Positions 1 to 6,362 are shown, counted from the first letter of the stretch. The stretch: 7,995 bases of DNA from an uncultured Opitutaceae bacterium (GCA_937902865.1 CALFNJ010000129.1:1-7995), one strand, 5' to 3'. Notes: generated by a model not told the origin, from the letters alone. Program-made: numbers and translations.

Positions 1-84
1 CAGGAATGGCGGATCTCACCCGAAAAAGGATCCTCTTGTGATGGAGCCGGCGGATCGGTTACTAAGAAAGGCGCGTCGCATCCG

Positions 85-867
85 TTGGTGGATCTTGTGA
101 AGAAGCAATTCGAGTTCTGGCTCACGGTCGGTCTGCTGGCCGCATTTGTCGGATCCATGGTGGCGGCTCGCTTCGGCTCCGAAAGGGCGGCGGCCGTCCG
201 GCCGATGGCGCCACTGGAGAGAATTCCGCCGGCGGTTCCCCGGGACCGGGAGGAAGACCAGGCAGCCGACCAGGGCTTGCACTATGCGGACTTCGTCAAG
301 GCGGCGGAAAAATTCGATGAGCTGATTTTGTGGGAAGGATTGCCCAGTCCGTTCGAAAGCAGTCGGGCCCGGGAGTTGGCGACTCGGTCGACCTTCTCCA
401 TCGATCGGCAATATTTTTATACGCAGCCTCTGGCCATCACGGTGGCCGAGCGTGCCGCGATGAGCGATGCGGTGCTGAAGACGATCGATAACTTCAAGCC
501 CAAGGAAGGGGAGAAGTTCTGCGGGGGTTTCCATGCGGACTATGCGCTCGAGTGGCGGCTTCACGGCGTCCCGCTCGCGCAGACGCTCATTTGTTTCACC
601 TGCCAGGAGGCGCATTTCGTCGTGGGCGGGCAGGTCGAGCAGGTCGATCTCAGTGCCGACGGTGTGAATCATTTTCGCACATTGTTGCGGTCGCATCGAG
701 CGCTTCGCCCGCCGCCTTCGCCGCCGCCCCGGTCGACGGAGCCGGCCGTGGGTGGCGCGTCTTCCTTGATCGTCCGTCCGGCTGCGCCAACGCCGCTGCC
801 GCGGCCGGCGCCGCCCAAGATTGAAACAAGTCTGCCGGCTTTTGATCCGGGACCGATCGCCAAATGA
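85..867 (+). CDS. Membrane-anchored Cys/His protein of unknown function
   Basis: I cannot name this gene. The 260-residue product has one hydrophobic segment (about residues 11-30, preceded by lysines), predicting an N-terminal membrane anchor or uncleaved signal. A Pro/Glu-rich linker follows to about residue 63. A soluble domain of about 140 residues (66-205) comes next, then a Pro/Ala-rich low-complexity tail (208-260). The soluble domain carries CGGFH (C146, H150) and ICFTC (C170, C173) around the aromatic stretch DYALEW. This looks like a possible metal site or disulfide pair. It is not a haem c motif, because no His follows CxxC. The start is uncertain: TTG at 85, GTG at 88 or GTG at 97 are possible, and the frame stays open to the left edge of the window. 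A purine-rich AAGAAAGG lies at 64-71, about 13 nt before the TTG. The gene may be co-transcribed with engB 93 bp downstream. It is clearly coding but functionally unknown. Confidence 0.8.
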   Translation: MVDLVKKQFEFWLTVGLLAAFVGSMVAARFGSERAAAVRPMAPLERIPPAVPRDREEDQAADQGLHYADFVKAAEKFDELILWEGLPSPFESSRARELATRSTFSIDRQYFYTQPLAITVAERAAMSDAVLKTIDNFKPKEGEKFCGGFHADYALEWRLHGVPLAQTLICFTCQEAHFVVGGQVEQVDLSADGVNHFRTLLRSHRALRPPPSPPPRSTEPAVGGASSLIVRPAAPTPLPRPAPPKIETSLPAFDPGPIAK

Positions 868-875
868 GAGGAAAG

Positions 876-894
876 CTCGCGTTCCGGACGCGAG
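876..894. other. GC stem-loop between the first gene and engB
   Basis: CTCGCGT and ACGCGAG form a perfect 7-bp stem with a 5-nt loop, starting 9 nt after the upstream stop. No T-run follows, so it is not a classical intrinsic terminator. It could be an RNA-processing or attenuation hairpin, or a small palindromic repeat. Confidence 0.4.
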
Positions 895-960
895 AATGGC
901 CCAGTGAATCGACGGGCGGCGGCAATTCGGAGATTGCTCGTCGCCTGGTTGGTTCACCCG

Positions 961-1569
961 ATGAAAATCAAATCCGCCGTCTTCACGCTCAGCGCGCCCG
1001 ACTTGGAATCCTGTCCGAAGTCGGCGCTGCCGGAGTTTGCTCTCATCGGCCGGTCGAATGTGGGCAAGTCGTCGCTCATCAACGCCCTGAGCGAAAGGCG
1101 CAGCCTCGCGAAGGTTTCCGATCTGCCGGGCAAGACGAAGCTCCTTAATTTCTTCCTGATGAACGGTGCCTGGCATCTCGTCGATCTGCCCGGCTATGGC
1201 TACGCCGCCGGCGGGCAGCGCGAGCAGCGCGCGTTTCAGGAGACGGTTTCCGACTACCTGGCGCAGCGCCGCAATCTCTTCTGCACGTTTGTCCTGATCG
1301 ACTCCCGCCTGACACCGCAGCAGATCGATCTCGAGTTCGTGAACTGGCTCGCCGCGGTGCCGGCCTATTTCGTCCTGGTGTTCACCAAGACCGACAAGCA
1401 GTCGGCGCAGAAGACGCAGGCCAACATCGCGCTCTTCAAGGCCCGCCTGGCCGAATACTGGAAGGAGACGCCGCAGATCTTCACCTGCTCGTCCGAAACC
1501 CGCGCCGGCTGCACGGAGCTGCTCGATTTCATCGAAAAAATCCTGACGGAAAACAACAACGCGGTCTGA
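961..1569 (+). CDS. engB: Ribosome biogenesis GTP-binding protein EngB/YsxC
   Basis: This is a TRAFAC-class GTPase of the EngB/YsxC/YihA family. Characterised members help assemble the large ribosomal subunit in the cytoplasm and are usually essential. From ATG 961 the protein is 202 residues, the normal family length. The motifs are in order: P-loop GRSNVGKS (30-37), switch region LPGKTK with T59, G3 DLPG (75-78) followed by YGYA, G4 TKTD (142-145) and G5 SSE (177-179). A GTG at 904 in the same frame would add 19 residues. I reject it because family proteins typically begin with MKIKSA-like residues right at the ATG. No clear Shine-Dalgarno precedes the ATG. The gene follows the unknown membrane protein in the same direction and converges with the Mg2+ channel gene. 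Recognition is confident from the motifs. Confidence 0.97.
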   Translation: MKIKSAVFTLSAPDLESCPKSALPEFALIGRSNVGKSSLINALSERRSLAKVSDLPGKTKLLNFFLMNGAWHLVDLPGYGYAAGGQREQRAFQETVSDYLAQRRNLFCTFVLIDSRLTPQQIDLEFVNWLAAVPAYFVLVFTKTDKQSAQKTQANIALFKARLAEYWKETPQIFTCSSETRAGCTELLDFIEKILTENNNAV

Positions 1570-1587
1570 GCGGAGGTTGCACGCGAA

Positions 1588-1604
1588 GTCGCGAAGTTCG
1601 CGAC
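1588..1604. terminator. Perfect palindrome 18 nt after the engB stop
   Basis: GTCGCGAA and TTCGCGAC are perfect inverted copies around a single G, so a 6-7 bp hairpin could form in RNA. Its position just after engB fits transcription termination, but there is no T-run. A protein-binding palindrome or a small repeat is equally possible. Confidence 0.35.
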
Positions 1605-1744
1605 GTATGCATCGGCGGCTCGGTTCCGGTTCCGCCCTGCGGACGTCGCTCCGGTTTGCGATTTCCGCACCGGACGGGCTTCTGCGAATTCCGCCCGGCT
1701 CGTCTCACCGCCGGTTGGATGCTTGAAGGGTTTGCCTGGCCGAC

Positions 1745-1768
1745 CTTCGTGTTCTTCGCGGCTTCGCG
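1745..1768. repeat. Irregular short tandem repeat based on CTTCG
   Basis: CTTCG recurs at 1745, 1754 and 1762 (spacing 9 and 8), followed by CGTGAAA. It resembles the cleaner 8-bp-period arrays at 3299-3322 and 6431-6454 and is probably a degenerate member of that class. It lies in the gap between the convergent engB and Mg2+ channel genes, where no gene is visible on either strand. Confidence 0.5.
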
Positions 1769-1799
1769 TGAAACCGGATTGAGATCCGGGGCGATCTCT

Positions 1800-1827
1800 C
1801 GAACCGCGGCTCACCGGGGACGGTTCG
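1800..1827. repeat. Imperfect hairpin near the end of the Mg2+ channel gene
   Basis: CGAACC and GGTTCG form a 6-bp stem around a 16-nt GC-rich interior, 31 bp beyond the channel gene's stop. It may be a degenerate palindromic repeat or a factor-dependent termination structure. There is only this one copy in the window. Confidence 0.3.
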
Positions 1828-1858
1828 CCCTACCTTCCAAGGCCTCGAGCTGTCTGCT

Positions 1859-2866
1859 TCATAATAGGCAGATCGTCGCCATCCCGAGGAAGAACCCCAT
1901 GCTCGCGATGTCGGTTCCTGCGGTCAGGACCATTCTCGAAGCCGCGGCCGTATCGGCGCCGAATTTTTTCAAGGCGAGTGGCACCATCACACCCGACACG
2001 CCGCTCAGGAAGCAGCTGAAGCTCATCGCGAGGAAGACGATCGCGCCGAGCTTGAAGGGCGATTCGGCGGTGTGCTGCCACGTGGCGTAAAAATACATGC
2101 CGATGCCGGCAGTGATGCCGACGAGCGCTCCGTTGGCCAAACCGAGCGCCGCTTCCTTGACGAGCACGCGACTGGCTCCGCCGGGCTTCAATTCGCCGAG
2201 CGTCATTCCGCGCAGGGCGACGGCCAACGACTGGCAGCCGGTGTTGCCCGACTGGCCGGACAACACGGGAAGGAAAACCGCCAGCACGGTGATGCGGCCA
2301 ATGGTGTCCTCGAAAATGCCGACCACGGCCGCGGCGATGAAGGCCGTGAGCAGGTTGAACTGCAGCCAGGGATGGCGGAACTTCAGGCTCTGGAGCAGCG
2401 TGGTGCCGACGCGCTCCTCCTTTTCGACACCCACCATGCTGCCGGCCTGCGCGCTGATCTCGATGGTCTGCTGCTCGAAAAGTTTCGAACCCCGCACGAT
2501 GCCGACCAGCACGCCCTGCTCGTTGCAGACCGGATAGGCGGGGAAATGCTTGTTCACCGTCTGGCGTATCGCGTCCATCAGCGTCATGTCCGGCCGCAGG
2601 GCGAAGGGCTGGCGCAGCATGAAATCCCCGAGGCGCTCGTCCTTCTCGTGCAGGAGCAGATCCCGCATCGTGATCACGCCGAGAAGCACACCCGCGTCGT
2701 CCTTGACGTAAGCGTAGGTGAACAGCCGCTGCGCGGCCAGTTGCCGCACCTGCTCGGTCGCCGCGGCCACGGTGAGGCTGGGAGGGAAAACCGCGATCGG
2801 CGGCTCCATCAGGCGACCGACGGTCAATTCAGGGTAGGAGGACGTCTCGGCGGCGGGGGCGGGCAT
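1859..2866 (-). CDS. MgtE-type Mg2+ transporter lacking the N-terminal domain
   Basis: The product is predicted to be an inner-membrane Mg2+ (divalent cation) channel of the MgtE/SLC41 type. From the ATG at 2866 it is 335 residues: a CBS pair (about 16-72 and 80-135), a linker helix, then the MgtE transmembrane domain (about 168-335) with five hydrophobic segments. Family signatures visible are SGQSGNTGCQS (203-213; the usual form is close to GGNTGNQ), a cytoplasmic loop PLALKKFGADTAAAS, and TAGTDIASMGFFLG in the last helix. D319 there is in the place of the pore aspartate of characterised MgtE. Full-length MgtE is about 450 residues with a helical N-terminal domain before the CBS pair, and that domain is absent. 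The frame extends upstream to 3082, but that stretch runs through repeats and reads as non-coding, so it does not hide the domain. No Shine-Dalgarno is evident. The gene stands alone and converges with engB. Confidence 0.92.
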   Translation of the reverse strand: MPAPAAETSSYPELTVGRLMEPPIAVFPPSLTVAAATEQVRQLAAQRLFTYAYVKDDAGVLLGVITMRDLLLHEKDERLGDFMLRQPFALRPDMTLMDAIRQTVNKHFPAYPVCNEQGVLVGIVRGSKLFEQQTIEISAQAGSMVGVEKEERVGTTLLQSLKFRHPWLQFNLLTAFIAAAVVGIFEDTIGRITVLAVFLPVLSGQSGNTGCQSLAVALRGMTLGELKPGGASRVLVKEAALGLANGALVGITAGIGMYFYATWQHTAESPFKLGAIVFLAMSFSCFLSGVSGVMVPLALKKFGADTAAASRMVLTAGTDIASMGFFLGMATICLL

Positions 2867-2986
2867 AGAAATGAAAATGGCGGAAGGTAATTGAGCGAAA
2901 GCGCCCGAGAGATGTCGAGCGCCCGCACAGACAGCACCTTGCCGCCGAAGGTCCGAGGCCAACGAGCCGCAGCTGGTCAAAGGTAG

Positions 2987-3008
2987 GGACGGGCGGCCCT
3001 GCCCGTCC
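2987..3008. repeat. Perfect GC hairpin (GGACGGGC stem)
   Basis: GGACGGGC (2987-2994) and GCCCGTCC (3001-3008) form a perfect 8-bp stem with a 6-nt loop. It is preceded by GGTAG, as is common for REP-like intergenic palindromes. Only one copy is present in the window. Confidence 0.6.
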
Positions 3009-3060
3009 GCTTCAGCTCCGCCGACCTTTCGCGTTCGACCCACGAGTCGCGGTTCCGGAT

Positions 3061-3164
3061 AGGTGGAGCGCGTTGACCTCAACGCGCTGTGCGACGCGGC
3101 AAGCAGGAAGACGCCGGAACGCGGACGGAGTCGAACAACGCGTTGGGGTCAACGCGTTCCACCT
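3061..3164 (-). repeat. Family A inverted repeat, copy 1 (104 bp)
   Basis: The terminal arms of 29 nt (3061-3089 and 3136-3164) are inverted copies with 26 of 29 matches. Two of the three mismatches would still be G-U pairs in RNA. Each arm holds two AACGCGTT-like octamers 14 nt apart: starts 3067 and 3081 in the left arm, 3137 and 3151 in the right. The interior contains GACGGAGTC next to the right arm, the reverse of the core in copy 2, so this copy lies in the opposite orientation. It sits between two minus-strand genes, upstream of the Mg2+ channel gene. Confidence 0.85.
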
Positions 3165-3180
3165 CGAGCGCCCATGTTCA

Positions 3181-3256
3181 ATGTAGGGGCGTCCCTTGGG
3201 ACGCCCGGTTTGCCGGTTGGCGACGCGGGTGAGCGTCCGCAAGGAACGCCCCTACA
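3181..3256. repeat. Family B inverted repeat, copy 1 (76 bp)
   Basis: The left arm starts ATGTAGGGGCGTCCC and the right arm ends GGAACGCCCCTACAT. They pair over about 26 nt with a substitution and a one-base indel. The left arm is itself self-complementary (GCGTCCC then GGGACGC), so nested hairpins or a cruciform are possible. It lies 16 bp from family A copy 1. A second copy is at 4252-4327. Confidence 0.85.
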
Positions 3257-3265
3257 TCGAACGCG

Positions 3266-3287
3266 GGGACGCGCGGTCACGCGTCCC
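3266..3287. repeat. Perfect GC hairpin (GGGACGCG stem)
   Basis: GGGACGCG (3266-3273) and CGCGTCCC (3280-3287) form a perfect 8-bp stem with a 6-nt loop, 9 bp after family B copy 1. Its general form resembles the hairpin at 7884-7903. Confidence 0.6.
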
Positions 3288-3298
3288 ACCTGCCGGTC

Positions 3299-3322
3299 TT
3301 CGCGCCTTTGCGTCTTTGCGCT
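3299..3322. repeat. Micro-tandem array, three units of 8 bp
   Basis: Three successive octamers start at 3299, 3307 and 3315. The second and third are TTTGCGTC and TTTGCGCT, and the first is the variant TTCGCGCC. An 8-bp period is incompatible with a conserved coding repeat. Similar arrays are at 6363-6386 (inverted) and 6431-6454. Confidence 0.7.
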
Positions 3323-3355
3323 TCCAGGTCCAGGTGAGGTGCGATCGGCTCCGGC

Positions 3356-4186
3356 TTACGGCGCCGGATTGAGCTTTTGCGCCAGCGAGCGGCTGTTGGG
3401 AAAGTAACCGAGTCCGCGGGTCCAGATCTGTCGGGCCTCCTCCGCCTGGCCGGTCTTCTGATACTGCTCGCCGAGCAGTTGGTAGGTCATCGCGAACTCC
3501 GGACGCGAGGGCTGGCTTTCCTGCTGCTCGATCAGGTTGGTGAAACGCTGGATGACTTGTGGCCCCATGTTCATCGAGTCGGGCCAATGCATCAGCGCCT
3601 GGGCCTTCAGGAAATTCGCGGACCAGTTGGTGGGATCCAATTTCAGGGCCGCGTCGAAACTCAGGTCGGCCTTCATCCCGCCCATGCCTTGCTCACGAAC
3701 GTCCTGGGAGGTCGAAATTTTCATGAGGTAAGCCAGACCGAGTTGAGCGGGAATCTCCGCCTCCTGGGGATTCTGCTGCGCGCTCCGCTCCAGCAGCGCG
3801 ATCATTCGGTCTACCTGCTCTGGATTGTTGCGCAGGCTGGCCCAGACGGACTGCTTCTGCACGAAGCTCGTTTCCGGCGAGATCAACTGGGTCACCGCTT
3901 GCTCCGCCGCGAGATCCTCGGCGGTAACAGGTGCGACCGGAGCAGTTTCGATCGTCGGTACCGCAGGTTGCACATCAAGCGCCGGCGCGGACGGGGCGGG
4001 CGCAGGTGAAGGCGAAGGGTCGGCCACGAACGATGATCGGGGTTCCGGGCGCGGAGAGGGAGGGCGTATCGCCTCCGCCAAAGGCACCGACGGCTCAGGA
4101 GGGGAAGGACGGGTTTCGAACCAGAAGGCGGCGATCCCGCAGGCGGCCAGGCCGCCCGTAAAAAAGAGGACTTGGTTGATTTTCAT
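3356..4186 (-). CDS. Membrane-anchored TPR protein, function unknown
   Basis: From the ATG at 4186 the product has 276 residues. A hydrophobic segment near the N-terminus (about 5-23) should anchor it in the membrane or act as a signal. A Pro/Ala/Ser-rich linker follows (about 25-88). The C-terminal half is helical, with tetratricopeptide-like units around 142-184 (AQLGLAYLMK ... AALKLDP) and 231-264 (YQLLGEQYQKTGQAEEARQIW). TPR domains bind other proteins; the partner is not known. The frame continues upstream to an ATG at 4246, but that would put 20 charged residues before the hydrophobic segment, so I prefer 4186. It is divergent from the DUF4159 gene across a 198-bp gap that centres on family B copy 2. 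Identity beyond 'TPR protein' is not supported. Confidence 0.88.
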   Translation of the reverse strand: MKINQVLFFTGGLAACGIAAFWFETRPSPPEPSVPLAEAIRPPSPRPEPRSSFVADPSPSPAPAPSAPALDVQPAVPTIETAPVAPVTAEDLAAEQAVTQLISPETSFVQKQSVWASLRNNPEQVDRMIALLERSAQQNPQEAEIPAQLGLAYLMKISTSQDVREQGMGGMKADLSFDAALKLDPTNWSANFLKAQALMHWPDSMNMGPQVIQRFTNLIEQQESQPSRPEFAMTYQLLGEQYQKTGQAEEARQIWTRGLGYFPNSRSLAQKLNPAP

Positions 4187-4251
4187 GATGCCTACAAGTG
4201 GTCGGCACGCGGAAAAGCTGACAAAGTTTCTGCGTTCAGTGGGCATCTCCG

Positions 4252-4327
4252 TGTAGGGGCGTTCCTCGCGGACGCCCGTCTTCGCATCGCGATGACTGAT
4301 CCGGGCGTCCGCGAGGAACGCCCTACA
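4252..4327. repeat. Family B inverted repeat, copy 2, in a divergent promoter region
   Basis: The 27-nt arms (4252-4278 and 4301-4327) are inverted copies identical except for one extra G in the left arm (GGGG against GGG). Within an arm, GGCGTTCC and GGACGCC are near-complementary, giving nested pairing. The element ends 57 bp before the DUF4159 start and begins 65 bp from the TPR gene start, so it fills the centre of the only region where both promoters can lie. I see no clear -10/-35 boxes around it. Confidence 0.9.
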
Positions 4328-4384
4328 TCGAGCGAGGGCATTGGATTTGCGTCGGTTGGCGCCCGGGACGATGGTCGCGACACC

Positions 4385-5242
4385 ATGTGCGCTTCCCCCG
4401 TGCGCCGATGTGCGTGGCCGGTGCTGCTGTTGCTAGCCGGATTTGTTCTTGGCGGCAGCCTGCTGGCGCAGCGGCAGCGCGGGTACGGCGGAGGGCAGAT
4501 TTATGTGCCGCCCGGGACCACGGTGACCCGCGAGCTCGGCTCGCGCAGCACGGGAACTCCGGAATGGCTCAATCCCGTCGGATTCAAGGGCGACGTCTTC
4601 ACGTTTGTCCGGCTGCGCTACGACGCCGCGCCCCGGCCGCTCGACGGTGGCCGGGGTGGCTGGACAACGGACTGTCCCGATGCGGATCTCAATCTCTCGT
4701 ACCGCCTGAAGGAGATGACCTCGCTGCAGGTCGATCCCGACGGGCGCATGCTGCGAGCCACCGATCCCGAACTGCAGCAGTATCCGTTTCTCTTCGCCTC
4801 CGCGCCCGGCGCCATGGGCTTGACGGACGCGGAGATCGTCGCGCTGCGCCACTATCTGCTGAACGGCGGCTTCATGCTGATGTCCGATTTCGGGGGCGAA
4901 CAGGAGTGGCAGCACGTCGAGCGCCTTTTCCGGGAAATCCTGCCGGACTCACACTTCGAGGAATTGCCGATCGAGCATCCGCTGTATCACTGCGTGTTCG
5001 ATATTCGCGAAAAGGCGCAGGTGCCGAACATCCACGTCGGATTGAAAATCCCGAACACCGTGATCCATCACCGGGTGATCTTCGACGCCAAGGGCCGCAT
5101 CATGGTGATGGGCCTGCACAATTCCGACGACAGCGACGGCTGGGAGCGCGAAGGCGAGGACCACGATTACTTCAAGAACTACTCCGAGAAGATCGCGTAC
5201 CCGCTCGCGATAAATATCATCTTCTACGCGATGACGCATTGA
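4385..5242 (+). CDS. Exported DUF4159 domain protein
   Basis: The ATG at 4385 gives 285 residues with a typical signal peptide: arginines at 7-8, a hydrophobic core WPVLLLLAGFVLGGSLLA (11-28), with likely cleavage just after it. The mature part matches my knowledge of DUF4159: FTFVRLRYD (72-80), a GGW..DCPDADLNLSYRL block (91-108), LTDAEIVALRHYLLNGGFMLMSDFGG (146-171) and the C-terminal HNSDDSDGWEREGEDHDY. The fold is thought to resemble class I glutamine-amidotransferase-like domains, but no enzymatic role is established. In other bacteria such proteins often lie near MoxR/DUF58/von Willebrand factor genes; none is here. The frame is open upstream to 4172, but the extra stretch runs through family B copy 2, so I choose 4385. 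The stop TGA shares its last base with family A copy 2. Confidence 0.9.
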   Translation: MCASPVRRCAWPVLLLLAGFVLGGSLLAQRQRGYGGGQIYVPPGTTVTRELGSRSTGTPEWLNPVGFKGDVFTFVRLRYDAAPRPLDGGRGGWTTDCPDADLNLSYRLKEMTSLQVDPDGRMLRATDPELQQYPFLFASAPGAMGLTDAEIVALRHYLLNGGFMLMSDFGGEQEWQHVERLFREILPDSHFEELPIEHPLYHCVFDIREKAQVPNIHVGLKIPNTVIHHRVIFDAKGRIMVMGLHNSDDSDGWEREGEDHDYFKNYSEKIAYPLAINIIFYAMTH

Positions 5243-5336
5243 GGTGGAATGCGTTGTCCCTAACGCGTTGTTGGCTCCGTCCGCGCTTAAAATGTTGGCT
5301 GAGCGCTCAACGCGTTAGGGACAACGCGTTCCACCT
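5242..5336 (+). repeat. Family A inverted repeat, copy 2 (95 bp), between convergent genes
   Basis: This is the best-preserved copy. The 29-nt arms (5242-5270 and 5308-5336) match at 28 of 29 positions and would form a long stem with a 37-nt interior. Octamers start at 5248 (AATGCGTT), 5262, 5309 and 5323, in two pairs 14 nt apart. The directional core GGCTCCGTCCGCG follows the left arm. The element fills the entire gap between two convergent genes: the + strand TGA ends on its first base, and the minus-strand TAG takes two bases from its right end. It probably serves as a bidirectional terminator or 3'-end stabiliser, though there is no T-run. Confidence 0.93.
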
Positions 5337-6234
5337 ACCGGGTACTGCCGGCGGACTTGGCGATCTCCTGCCATTCCTGCTCGGAGAGCTGAAGGCTCGC
5401 GGCTTTCGTATTTTCCTCCAGGTGCGCGACACTCGACGTGCCGGGAATCGGAAGGATGACCGGCGAGCGATGCAGCAGCCACGCCAGGGCCAGCTGCGAG
5501 ACGCTGGCGCCGTGGCGCTTGGCGGCCTGGCTCAGCGCGCTGCCGGCGTTCGCGAGATCGCCGGCGGCGAGCGGGAACCACGGGATGAAGCCCAGCGACT
5601 GCTTGGTGCAATAATCGAGGACGGCCTCACTCTGGCGGTTACCGATGTTGTAGAGGTTCTGGACGGACACGACCTTGACGATCTTTTCGGCCTGCTTGAT
5701 TTCATCGACCGAGACTTCCGAGAGGCCGATATGGCGAATCTTGCCCGCCTTCTGCAGCTCCTTGAGCGCGCCGAGGCTTTCGGCGGCGGGCACCTTGGGA
5801 TCGATGCGGTGCAGCTGGTAGAGGTCGATGCGATCGACCTTGAGGCGGCGGAGGCTGAGTTCGACGCACTGGCGCAGATATTCCGGGCGTCCGACCGGTG
5901 CCCATTCGCCGGGCCCGGAGCGGGTGAGCCCGCCCTTGGTCGCGATCACCAGCCCCTTGGGATAGGGATGCAGCGCTTCCGCAATCAACCGTTCGCTGAC
6001 CTCGGGGCCGTAGGAATCGGCGGTGTCGATCAGGTTGATGCCGAGATCGATCACCTTGTGCAGCACCCGGCGGGCTTCGGCCGGGTCCCTCGGCTCGCCC
6101 CAGACGCCCTGGCCGGTGATGCGCATGGCGCCGAAGCCCAGGCGGTGCACCGGCAGATCGCCGGCGATCTTGAACACGCCGCTCGCGGCGGCATTCGGTT
6201 GGGAAGATGACGCCGACGCGGAGGAATTTTTCAT
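5335..6234 (-). CDS. Aldo/keto reductase (NADPH-dependent oxidoreductase)
   Basis: The 299-residue cytoplasmic protein is a complete (alpha/beta)8 aldo/keto reductase that should reduce carbonyls with NAD(P)H. The catalytic tetrad is visible: D70 and Y75 in IDTADSYG, K100 in IATKGG and H142 in LYQLHRID. IPGTSSVAHLEEN near the C-terminus is the usual cofactor-binding region. Overall pattern (RLGFGAMRITGQGVWGEPRD at the start, VVSVQNLYNIGNRQ in the middle) is closest, from memory, to the E. coli YdbC/PdxI-type subgroup that includes pyridoxal reductase. Substrate cannot be assigned from sequence alone. Residues 3-18 are a Ser/Ala-rich extension before the first strand, so a later start cannot be excluded, but there is no other nearby Met. 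The TAG stop overlaps the family A repeat. Confidence 0.95.
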   Translation of the reverse strand: MKNSSASASSSQPNAAASGVFKIAGDLPVHRLGFGAMRITGQGVWGEPRDPAEARRVLHKVIDLGINLIDTADSYGPEVSERLIAEALHPYPKGLVIATKGGLTRSGPGEWAPVGRPEYLRQCVELSLRRLKVDRIDLYQLHRIDPKVPAAESLGALKELQKAGKIRHIGLSEVSVDEIKQAEKIVKVVSVQNLYNIGNRQSEAVLDYCTKQSLGFIPWFPLAAGDLANAGSALSQAAKRHGASVSQLALAWLLHRSPVILPIPGTSSVAHLEENTKAASLQLSEQEWQEIAKSAGSTR

Positions 6235-6362
6235 GGCGCCGACACCGTAAGTGGAGATGCACCCGGCGCAAGGAACGGAGCTGCGAATAATTCAGAAGCC
6301 AGGAAGCCGGGAATTCAACCGGGGCTTAATTTGGATTTTCACCACGAGCTTTCGGATTTCAC

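Larger units (their letters stand above)
2867..3355. other. 489-bp gap filled with five different repeats
   Basis: I find no convincing gene here on either strand. In order it holds a GC hairpin (2987-3008), a family A inverted repeat (3061-3164), a family B inverted repeat (3181-3256), a second GC hairpin (3266-3287) and an 8-bp-period micro-tandem array (3299-3322). The first 120 bp upstream of the channel gene should contain its promoter, but I see no strong -35/-10 pair. Confidence 0.8.

Noticed and set aside
16..1176. 386-codon minus-strand frame opposite the first two genes
   Set aside because: It is antisense to a clear EngB and the anchored protein. The product is Arg-rich and unstructured.
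2072..2890. 272-codon + strand frame opposite the Mg2+ channel gene
   Set aside because: The other strand has unmistakable CBS and MgtE motifs. This frame shows only composition-driven residues.
2867..3082. N-terminal extension of the Mg2+ channel to a start at 3082
   Set aside because: The added 72 residues pass through the 2987-3008 hairpin and into family A copy 1, and do not resemble an MgtE N domain.
3061..3330. Possible CRISPR array
   Set aside because: The repeats are different palindromic families, not identical direct repeats with regular spacers, and no cas gene is present.
4172..4384. N-terminal extension of the DUF4159 protein
   Set aside because: It would translate family B copy 2 and place 71 residues before a proper signal peptide.
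4387..6210. 607-codon open frame on the + strand
   Set aside because: It runs out of frame through the DUF4159 gene and antisense to the aldo/keto reductase. The translation is Arg/Ala-rich with no domain pattern, as expected of a high-GC shadow frame.
6312..6345. Possible promoter reading toward the aldo/keto reductase (TTGAAT-like and AT-rich boxes on the minus strand)
   Set aside because: Spacing and -10 match are poor and the region is repeat-derived, so I do not call it.
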